A DNA stretch of 64,000 nucleotides. It comes from Glandiceps talaboti. Lineage: Eukaryota > Hemichordata > Enteropneusta > Spengelidae. Shown here piece after piece: positions 11,482 to 23,400 of this stretch (positions are counted from its first letter, which is position 1; each line of letters begins with the position of its first letter). The stretch spans positions 17,939,001 through 18,003,000 of the forward strand of contig NC_135566.1 in assembly GCF_964340395.1 (NCBI RefSeq), given 5' to 3'. The position numbers were made by a program, and so were the translations under genes. The notes beneath the pieces are model-generated. The model saw only the letters and a list, made by a program, of their open reading frames with translations. It was not told the DNA's origin and made no database searches.

Positions 11482-14400
11482 CTAAAACTGAAGTGGTCCA
11501 TGTACCAACAAACCCAGCAGGGTTGCACCAATTGCGATGTCAACAGCTGGCATCTTTAGCACATCTTTCAAAGTCTTTGGTTTTGTCTCTCTCCTGTCAC
11601 CGTCTTGGATGTTTATTGACTCATCATCATCATCATCATCTTCTTCTCCTTCCAGCTCGTCCTCCTCCTCATCTGATTCAGCCCAGTCCATCTTGCCTTC
11701 ATTTTTGTGTCTTAAGTATCCAAGAAGATGTATGGGTGATGTTCTGTGAATCATACTTCCAGCATAGTACCTATTTGGAATTATCATCGGCATCGATTTG
11801 TGACTGGCACTAGTATTGTACTCAAAGCTGGATAATTCAGCACTGCTATTAGTGCAGTTGTCATTGGCTGAAGTGCTTGATTCCCAGGTGGACTGACCAA
11901 TGGAGTATGTTGTATCATCCTCACTATTGGAAGCCATTGAAAGAGATATCTAGGGGAATAAAAAACATGTTAGTGTCGGCGGTAAAGCAATGCAATGGAT
12001 AATGCAGTCTTCAAAGGGTGTCGAGTTGGATAGCTGTTCAAAGGATGTAAACTCTACAATTGAGTTCTTTTTCTTGATAGCTCATATCTATGCACTGTCT
12101 AGATCCAGAAACTAAAATAATTTTGTCATTAGGTGTACCGTTTTTGTAAGCAGGTAAAACATACCCGAATTCACCAGGTATTTCACCAGAGTTCCCAGCC
12201 AAATTTCTGATAACACATAGAGAAATCTATGCAAATCATGTTATCAGTCATGTTCTTTTTCAGGTATCGAGAATTTGTTGATAATGATACGTCCGAGAAT
12301 CAATCAAGTCCCAAAACACACTAAAAAGTTACTTCTACTTTAATACAAAGAACATACCTCTGTGGACATTTCAATAACAGACTCTTCCTCTCCAATTGCT
12401 GACATTTCCAAGTCCAGTAGACCTCTTTCCTGTTGTTTCCTGCGGATAACATATTTCAACATGGCATACTGGATAATCCTGGCAGCTCTATGCATCCTGA
12501 TGACCTGTTTTCGTACAGTATGCCCTCTCCATGCTGCTTGTATGGTGGTTGCTGCCTGGATTTGGCAGGCTAGAATTTTTCTCTTCACGTACCTTCTCCA
12601 AGCACACTGGATTGTAAATGAACACTGTAATAAGATTCGGACTCTTCTTGCCTCAAGCTGATCAAGCTACGAACAAAAGTGAAATGACATATTAGTCTTG
12701 TATTCATTTGAACTTAAACTTGCAGCCTAGACTGAAATATCTGTTGTTGTGGGTGCTGTTGCTAAGCAACAACAATGTGGATCACCCACAACTATTAATC
12801 TTCCAATCAGAGCTGGCCACCCATGTGGTTGTTGCTAGCACCTCAATATCCTAATCTTGAATAATTAAGAGTAATGAATAGTAACAACCCATTAGTACAA
12901 GTAACAAACTAGCCCAAGTCCGACTATGCTTTGTCCAAAATTGCATATACCATATATAAATATCAACTTGCTGTAACCACACACATATTTGGAAGACATC
13001 CACATGTCCACACATACTGTTACTAAATTTATTACCAAAATCATCATTGTTGTCATGGACTTTCATAGAGGAATTGCTGCATTTTCACTGTACAGTACAC
13101 ATTCAAAGTTTGACAATAACCACAATGTTAGGGGGTCTTTTCATATCCCTGTCTTGCCTTTAAAGGCAGGATTAAAAGTAAAATGTCATTTATTTGTATA
13201 GAATCCCTAAATTACTACTATTATGACAATACAATACAAATACCCCAAGTACACTACAATTGAACTTGCCTGTCATCATGGGGGTTCTGTCATATTTCAG
13301 TATAGAATACTATGTATATGTATGATTTATCTCACATATCTCAGAAAATATTGGTTTAGAAATCTTTTGACAATCCAATCATGACACAAAAAACATTTTG
13401 ACCTCCTTACCTGGCCTTCTCTTAGAAATATCTTTGTTTTACCATATTGAGCATTGACAGACATATTCTCTTTGTCACATGCACCAAACACTGTTTCCAT
13501 GACGACTGCTACAGTGCCTCTGATTGAGTTGTCAGCAAGCTTCAAACCTGCCATACAATGTATTATGGATTGTTAATACAATATGTACAAACTGCAGAAT
13601 TATATATTTACAGAATGATTATGCAAATTAAATGTATTTATCTTTATAAAAATCAATATATGTAATATTTTATTGTTTACACCATATCACCACCACCACC
13701 ACCACCACCACCACCACCATCATCATCATCATCGATTCATCATATTATCATCATCATCATCATCAACAACATCATCATCATATCATCATTATCATCATCT
13801 GCATATTTTTTGTAGCTGTATATAATTTTTAGTATACAAATGACACACACCATAGGGTTCTGTTACCATGACACATGTTTATCCAAAAACAACAACTTTC
13901 CATAAACATCATACAATGAGATCACACAATTTTGCATAATAGGAATGACCATGCACTCACATTTGTATACAGGTATGTAAATAATGTTTACAGTATTGAA
14001 CTGCAGTGCAAACATTTCCACTAGTACACACATGCATCTATGCAAGTAATATTGAATACAGACTCACTTTTATTCTGATCTTGTCTTGTTCTTTGTTGAC
14101 TACCACTATTTGTTGACTTCACAATTATACGATATCTCTCAACAAAGTCACGGTAGGATAACCTGTAAGGTCAAAGGTTAAGAAATATTAACTCCCGGCT
14201 TACTGACGATGGAGAGTGATGGCAGGTACTGAGGTGATTTAAGTTCGGAAAAGATATCATTAGACCATTGCCAATGCAACAGGTAGCTGTTATTCTTGCA
14301 ACAAAATAATTTTTTTTTTATAACTATGAAGTTTTAGTGTCAAACTTTGTGATTGATAAGGTTGTGGAACAAATAGAAAGTGCACGTCCAGCAAGGCTCA

Positions 14401-17400
14401 AATTTAACTGTTACACTTGAAGTCAGATTTAGCTATGTGAGATGTTTCAGCTACAATTTCCTATTGATTTCCATTGCTCTAACAGACTACTAGCTTATAA
14501 ATTTGGTAGTCTAGATACAATGTTTTAGTAGTCTATGTGTCCTAGACTACTGCTAATTTGGTAGTCTAGATACAATGTTTAGTAGTCTATGTATCTTGGA
14601 CTACTGGTAATTTGGTAGTCTAGATACAATGTTCATTAGTCTATGTGTCCTGGACTACTGGTAATTTGGTAGTCTAGATACAATGTTTAGTAGTCTATGT
14701 ATCTTGGACTACTGGTAATTTGGTAGTCTAGATACAATGTTTAGTAGTCTATGTTCCCAGGACTACTGCTAATTTGGTAGTCTAGACACAATGTTTAGTA
14801 GTCTGTGTCCTGGACTACTACTAATTTGGTAGTCTAAATACAAAGTTTAGTAGTCTGTGTGTCCTGGACTACTACTACTTTGGTAGTCTAAATACAAAGT
14901 TTAGTAGTCTATGTGTCCTGGACTATTGTTAATTTGGTAGTCTAAATACAAAGTTTAGTAGTCTATGTGTCCTGGACTACTACTAATTTGGTAGTCTAAG
15001 TACAAAGTTTAGTAGCCTATGTGTCCTGGACTACTGCTAATTTTGAGTCTTGTCCAGAACTATGTAGTATCTGAATCAATAGACGACGGTTACTACTTTA
15101 AAGGTATGTTTATGCCAAGAAGACTTCATACCTGGCTGGAAAGCCAGCTTTGCTGATGTTGACAGTCTCCAACACTCCACATGCCTGTAACTGATTGACA
15201 ACTTGTCCACTGTCAAATACACCAGGTTGACATTGTAAATTGGGTTTGATACATCGGATGTACTGAGGTGAAGTGCTATGTAGCACACCCATTAACTCAT
15301 CAAGGGAACTCTGGGGGAATAAAAGGATAAAAACATTTCTAAATCAACTATTTTGGTAGTATTGTGGTGGTTTTAGAACTATGGTATCAGATGGCATTAG
15401 GTCATGGTCACATTTATAGTGTCAGATACACGTACATCTAACCATTATTTTTAGGGTGTCTAAGAATCAATCGATCATGACATCTTACCTTAAACTTTGA
15501 GACAACAGTGACAGCTGACTGTTTACCCTTCTTGTTACCACTAGATTGTGCAATGTCCTAAATAATAAAAATATTTCATTATGTGTTAGTCTTTTGGTTT
15601 GCAGTTTTTTAATGCTATCCATTTCATGTGTAAGTGACTGTGAATGAAATCTAAAGACAGTATTGATAACATTAGATTGAGCAGTATTTGTTATGACCAA
15701 ATATGGTTATATGATATTCTGGCATTGAGAACCACGAATTGTTACATGGTGACCAAATTTAGTCATAAAACTGCATCATGTACCGGTAGTTGTTGACATG
15801 GATGGCAAAATTTGGCTAAATTACATTCGGGCATGGATGACCAAACTTGGTTTGAAACTTGATTATATACATAACCAAATTTGGTCATACAACATGCTGG
15901 CATGGATAACCAAATTTGGTTTATACCTTGATGACACGAATGACCAAATATGGGCATAAGACATTGGTGACCAAATTTGGTCATAAGATATTGGTGACCA
16001 AATTTGGTCATAAAACTTTCTCCCATTGGTGACCAAATATGGTCATACCTGTATATCTTTCTGGTAGTGATGACCAAATTTGGTCATATCAATTGTTACA
16101 TGGATGACCAAACTCAGTCATATGACATTTTGGCATCCCTGTCCAACACCCTGTAGATAATAACTAAATTTGTTCTGAAACATCATCAAAAATTTACAAA
16201 AGTTCACGACAAAGGTTTTTTCTTGCATCAAATAAATTAATTGGCAATTCCTTGTATATTCCAAATGTTTCTAAATCATACAATTGTAAAGTCAATGAGC
16301 TTTTGTATTCATTCCATCCAAAAGTTTAAACATGCTAGAAAGTTTACACTTTCTTAAAACATTATTTGTAAATCACTGAGTGAAACACATGAAGTAAGAT
16401 TAAAATCAACATGGTCTTTTTCATCATTTTCCAAATAAAAGTTTCCTTATATTTTACCCTTCACTGTCACTATGACTAGAAATCACTTCCAAAACTCCTA
16501 CCATATTAACTGCTGTGATACTGTTTTCTCAAACTATATGAACAAAATGACGTCATTTTATACTTATACATTAGACTACAGTATCACAGCTGTTAATACG
16601 ATGGGAGTGAGCTACTAGTGACAGTGAAGGGTAATATATAAGTATAACATTTTATTTGGAAAAATGATGACAAATACTCAGGAGTGGCTGACCATGTCCC
16701 TATCAATGAAATGACAGAAAGTATATCAGTATTTATACACAAGTCTAACCAAAACCTTACCTGGCTATCCAATGAGAATCCATGGAATAGCTGACAGATG
16801 AATTGGTTCTCACTGTCTCTCACCAACTCTACTAACTCTGTAGGTATACAGTCCTGTGAAGTGATAGAAACTCAACTAGTTTATATTTCTGTAGATTATA
16901 CACAACAGATTTATAAAGCAGAAAAAAACAATCATTGGTATATAATGTAATTTGTTAAAAAACACAATTCCTTCACATAAAGATTGACAATCAAATGTCT
17001 TCAGTAGTTGTCAACATTTGGCGACAAAAAAAAAAATTTTGACCAAAATATTTCCCCCTCCCGCCAATCACAAATTATTACCTTATTCTTCTCTATGAGT
17101 CCTTCAGCTTGATAGGTGACTTTATCAGCAAAATGGTGAATAATAAAAGATGGCGATGTAACAGAGATATGGGGTTTACTAATGCATGTACTTGTCAACG
17201 TATCGTGTAATCTGTCATTGAAGGCTTTTGTGTCAGCTGTTCTGTTCAACCGACATTCCTGTTGAAAGAAAGGAAATATCAATGATCAGCGTGAATACAA
17301 AATTTTGACTGGATGTCAAAGTCATGGTGTTTGAGTATACTTGCCCAGAGTCTTGTTTGGTGTTACTATGTAAGGGCATGTGAGTGTTGAGTTGTATATC

Positions 17401-20400
17401 CTACTAATACCACAGCCCCTTTTGTGGTGATGACTTGATGATATTCATTATACAAATGCATCCCCATCTATTATTTTCCCAAAGACACCAACATTCACAC
17501 CCAATGGTCACATCGATCGGTTGTCAGGGGCAACATGGTATTAAGCTCTATACATGTATAATACACCAAGTCAAGGCATACATGCATTGTATGCACTTCA
17601 AAGCACAGGGATGTGTTTTGAATAAGAAATTACAACCAACAGCTCTGCTAAAATCTAAGTGAATCTTATACGTAAACCTACTATATGGCCTCCATGTGAC
17701 TTAGATTTAGGAAGTTACATGCAGCCAATTTAAAGTGTCAAAGTCAATATAAGATCCACTTTGATTTTAATAGTAGTGGTAATTTCAAATTCAGAACACA
17801 TTCCCGTGCTTCAAAGTGTATAGGCCTTGGCTTGGTGTATAGTGCTATAGTAACACCAAGTCGAAGACAAGTTTATGGGTTATGAGTACACCTGCCTACA
17901 GAACAGAGCTATCAGTTGTATGAAAATAAATGGTCTTTTTTCAGGGTTCGTACACTCAAAGCAAAACAAAATTCCAGGACTTTCCAGGGGTTTTTCGTCA
18001 GTATTCCAGGGGTATTCATATTGATTTTGGCCATTTTCCAGGGGTGTTGACACTAAAGTATATTTTTTGAATGACATCTAATTGTCTGATGTGGACGAGA
18101 AAAATCAGCAACAGTTCCCATATGTCACAAAAATTTTTTAAAGGCAATCGACACTATGCAAGATATTGGTTTCAAAACCACGTTTACACGCTAAGATTAA
18201 CGGAGAAACCTCTGTCCCTAAGTAGCCGTTTCGTCAAGCTAGTGCATTGATCGTGTAAGATTGAGTCGCAGCATTCGTCAGTCTAATTCAGACATATCCA
18301 GAAAAATAAATCAAAAACTAAAGTTTGTCCTCATTATTGTTTGGTTTGATGTAACTAGATTTATAAGACGCCTAAAATAATTTTTTTCTTCAAAATTTTG
18401 AATAAAAACGTCATTTACGTAACGAAATTTCGAGCTATGAATAAGTGAATACATTCATCGCTTGCGTCTCGATGTTTATGTACCGATGCCACGAGTTGCG
18501 GAACATCGCGATTTCAACTCAACTTGACCATTGACGAATGTTACTGTACCGGCGACAACATAAAACAGTAGTTTATTCTTTTAGAACATGTAACACAAAT
18601 ACCCATTTATCGACAAAATAAAAGTCACAACCGTACTTCCACAACCCGGAAATTCAACTGCACTTCCCTAGGCCCTAACCCGAGCTTGTAGTACTAGTAT
18701 AAGTCGACTCGTGCGCCGAACTTGTAACAATTTCTAATCGAGGTTGATGATGCTTTGATACTCGCTACAGTGTTACGATAATCTTGTTAACAGACCTACT
18801 GTACATGTTACCCCGGCCGGGACTGTTACAATATCATGTCCCTGAAATGACGACTGGGAGATGTACGGAGTAGCAATATATGCAAGATCGAAAGAAACAC
18901 TGCGGCGCCCATTCAACTAATACGCACGGTCTGTGGGGCAAAGTGTCTCGTGGAACGATCGCTTGACTGTCTGGGTTCAATCGGCGTGAATTTTGATTCA
19001 TCACCCAGCGTGGCGAATGACTTTGAAAATATTTCCGTGATTTCACATTTACGAGATTCAGAATCATATGAATGGGTGGCTCGAGCACGGACATGACGAT
19101 CGTCAATATTAATCGATCGATTGAACATGATCATTTTCCAGGGTTTTCCAGGGGTAGGGCACATTTTTCCAGGGTTTTCCAGGGAGGGTTTGAAATTCCA
19201 GGGTTTTCCAGGGTTTTCCAGGACCGTGCGAACCCTGTTTTTGTGTTGTTCCCATACATTTTAGGATGACCACAGAGGAATTAGAAGGCCTGGATCACTG
19301 TGACCCACTGTTTGGAAAAGCTGTGTACAACACTAGATGACAATGAAATATTTTTACAAACCTCACTCATAAGAGAAAACACGCTAATCTTTCCTTCTAG
19401 TACATCTAGACATGGTCTGTTGTCTGTAAAATTACAATATTGCCATGGAATCTCCTCTGTCTTGTATTCCTCCTGCAGGATACAAATTTTTTAATTTATT
19501 ACTTCTTAATGCTTTCAAAAACACTATCATTGCAACAATTATGGTGAGATACAGCTTCCCTCATGGTGCAAAACTAGATGAAAATTCAACCCATTTTTGG
19601 ACTGAATTACTAGTATTACCAAAGTATAGTATGCCTGCCATACTTGAAGTCCCCAATAATACTTCCTGTTTGGACTGCCAGAGGAAAAAAAATATTTTAA
19701 AAACTCACCTGTTCAGCCTTCAGAAAGTGTGCCACAAAATGTTGCTGTAGTTTCTCATTAGCATAATTGATACACAGCTGTTCCAGGCTGTTATCAGTAA
19801 AACTTTCAAAACCGTAGACGTCCAGAATACCAATGAAAGATTTCAACCCGTTTTGTCTAGCACTGGTATTCTTATTTATAAACTCAACCAGCCAGCTGAA
19901 CAGCCTGAAATACATAACAATATATGCATAATATATCTCACTTGAGGCATGCATTTTAAAAAGTGGTCAAATATTATGGACAAAGATCTTTTCTCAGATG
20001 AAAAATAAACTTGGCAGTGAGTTACACAATCTATACATTTTTAGCCTTTCTGTTATTCATATATACATAGACCCTTAGTTAGTATAAATCAGGTAAAATC
20101 TACCTGATTTCCCCAGGTGTTTTATCAGGTTGTTCAAACCAATTATGTTACATGGATTTTTTTTACACATGTATTATTATTGGTAATTACATCTCAGGAT
20201 CTATTACATGTATACTAATTTGACTGTTCTGTCTGCCATTCTTTTGTTTTTTTATTGGTTAACTAGATTGTTGAAATTTGTGTCACAGAAGGTAGTATGA
20301 GGTGTTGGGTGTTGGTGTTATCTTGTACCTTTAAGTATGGGGTGACGAGGGGGTTTCACAGCTAAAATGATGTTGGTTTGGTGTTTCACTCATGGGACAT

Positions 20401-23400
20401 TACAGCTAAAATGATGTTGGTTTGGTGTTTCACTCATGGGACATTACAACTAAAATGATGTTGGCTTGGTGTTTCACTCATGGGACAATACAGCTAAAAT
20501 GGTGTTGGTTTGGTGTTTCACTCATGGGTCATTACAGCTAAAATGATGTTGGTTTGGTGTTTCACTCATGGGACATTACAGCTAAAATGATGTAGGCTTG
20601 GTGTTTCACTCATGAGACATTACAGCTAAAATGATGTTGGCTTGGTGTTTCACTCATGGGACATTACATCTAAAATGATGTTGGTTTGGTGTTTCACTCA
20701 TGGGACATTACAGCTAAAATGATGTAGGCTTGGTGTTTCACTCATGGGACATTACATCTAAAATGATGTTGGTTTGGTGTTTCACTCATGAGACATTACA
20801 GCTAAAATGATGTTGGCTTGGTGTTTCACTCATGGGACAATACAGCTAAAATGGTGTTGGTTTGGTGTTTCACTCATGGGGCATTACAGCTAAAATGATG
20901 TTGGTTTGGTGTTTCACTCATGGGACATTACAGCTAAAATGATGTAGGCTTGGTGTTTCACTCATGGGACATTACAGCTAAAATGATGTTGGTTTGGTGT
21001 TTCACTCATGGGACATTACATCTAAAATGATGTTGGTTTGGTGTTTCACTCATGGGTCATTACAACTAAAATGATGTAGGCTTGGTGTTTCACTCATGGG
21101 ACATTACAACTAAAATGATGTAGGCTTGGTGTTTCACTCATGGGACAATACAGCTAAAATGATGTTGGTTTGGTGTTTCACTCATGGGGCATTACAGCTA
21201 AAATGATGTTGGTTTGGTGTTTCACTCATGGGACATTACAGCTAAAATGATGTAGGCTTGGTGTTTCACTCATGGGACATTACAGCTAAAATGATGTTGG
21301 TTTGGTGTTTCACTCATGGGACATTACATCTAAAATGATGTTGGTTTGGTGTTTCACTCATGGGACATTACAACTAAAATGATGTAGGCTTGGTGTTTCA
21401 CTCATGGGACATTACAACTAAAATGATGTAGGCTTGGTGTTTCACTCATGGGACATTACAGCTAAAATGATGTAGGCTTGGTGTTTCACTCATGGGACAT
21501 TACAACTAAAATGATGTAGGCTTGGTGTTTCACTCATGGGACATTACAGCTAAAATGATGTAGGTTTGGTGTTTCACTAATGGGACATTACCTTTTTTTG
21601 ACACAGAGCTAGACATATTTCACTTCTTGACTAACAATAATCGAGACACAATAAACACAACAGGATGAGCATTGCTATTCTTTCACAGAGCAGTAAAACC
21701 AGGCTTCTAATGAAAACATTACACATGGACTTGATGATTTTAATGGCTTCAATTATTTATTTTCCAACTGATAATCAACATATCAACTACACTATTTCTA
21801 TATCCCAACTGTGTGTGGCACCTAAGATGTAATTGTTTCTTTTGCATTAGAAGTTGTCTGAGTGTGACTAAAAATGTCATGTTACATGAGTGAAACACCA
21901 AACCAACATTTTAGATGATGTATCATGGGCCTAGACACTAATCTTGCATAGCATTTGAAGGAGAGGGTGGGGGGGGGGGGGTGTATACACTAACCTTGCA
22001 TAGAGTAATTTGGCCAGGCAGTCTCGTCTGACAATACACTCTTCCTGTGTGCAGGGTTTCATGAAGACACTCTTTCTACGACTATGAGAGGCTGTAATTC
22101 TTCTAAACGTCACACACTGTAACATCTGGTCGTCCTGAAGTCCAAGTAATGATGAAGCTTTCTCAACGGCTGTTACACAGGCTGGTTATTTGAAGGGATA
22201 AAACAACACAGAAAATACAAAAAGTAAGGAAAAGAAAATATTGAGAAAGAGAAAAGTAAAGAAATGAGACGGGTAGCAGAGCAAACAGGATTCACAATGA
22301 TAGATGTATTCAAATACCTTCATCATCTTCATCTATTTCACATGGTCCGGTAGAGTCTTCATCAGATATGAAATTAATATTACCAAGATATAGAATTCCA
22401 CACAGTAACTGTAAACAGAAACAGGTAAAATCTGACTGTGTTTAGAATCTTAAAGCCTACAGCTGTTTTGAATGCCATACTTCTACTTGTGTACATGTAT
22501 TTTTTATTTGTTTTCTATCAAGTGGACACGGAGAGGTGAACCTCAAGTACAGGTAGTTGTCTCTAGATGGCATGTATGTCATGACATTTTTATCCACCAT
22601 CACATGGCTTCCCTCCCCCACACCTTAACCTCAGCCCCTGTTAGACTTAGTGTTTTGTAGATTTTACTGTAAATTTATTTCTAATGATAGTAGAGTTTTT
22701 TTTCAATTTATCTACACAAAAGGAAATTAGAGTGCAAGAAAAGTAAAGTTATATTTATGCTGTTTACAATATTTTACACACAATGCAAGAAGTATCTTGG
22801 TAACTGGAAAGGCACAAAATTCTCCTCTCTCTTTCTATCACCCCCACCCCCACCCTCTCCACCACTACCACCACCAATTTGAAAGAATTTCAAAACTACT
22901 GATTCAGTAGATAATGGCATACCTGAAATATTTGATGTAATTTTTGAGGTGACAGTCCAACACCTAGCATGGCTGACTTGGTCATTTGAAAGTTGTCTTT
23001 ATCTGTATTTCCCTGGCTGGATCCGTCTTGGTGGTAGCAGTCTAGAGGTAGGTAATTGAAGCAGTCACCATGGTCACCAGCAATACCCCAGTCTTCCCTC
23101 TCTTCATCAGTACAACCTTGTAGCATCTGTATAAAAGTGACAAAATCATACAGTAATGAAGATTATCATCAAATATGTACATTAAGTTTCCAGATCTTGT
23201 CAGATATACTATGCCCAGTACAAGTTCCAGTTTTTGGCAACCAGCTTTTTCTTGCTGTACAGGGCTTTCATATAAATAACTAAAAATATTTATGAGCTAG
23301 GTAGATCAAATGAATAACAACATTATAATGCAGAACACTTAAACATAGTAAAGAACACTGTATGCTATTTACATGGATGGAACGCATACATATAATACAG

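Noticed and set aside
11482-11937. Separate small gene starting MASNSEDD
   Set aside because: An acceptor just upstream (exon start 11949) joins it in phase 0 to the IQ exon of MYO19, so it is treated as the last exon.
18834-19269. Short ORFs inside the hAT-like element
   Set aside because: None shows transposase motifs, and they overlap in several frames on both strands.
20361-21591. Regular direct repeats that could suggest a CRISPR array
   Set aside because: Units are contiguous without unique spacers, and the region is an intron of an animal gene.
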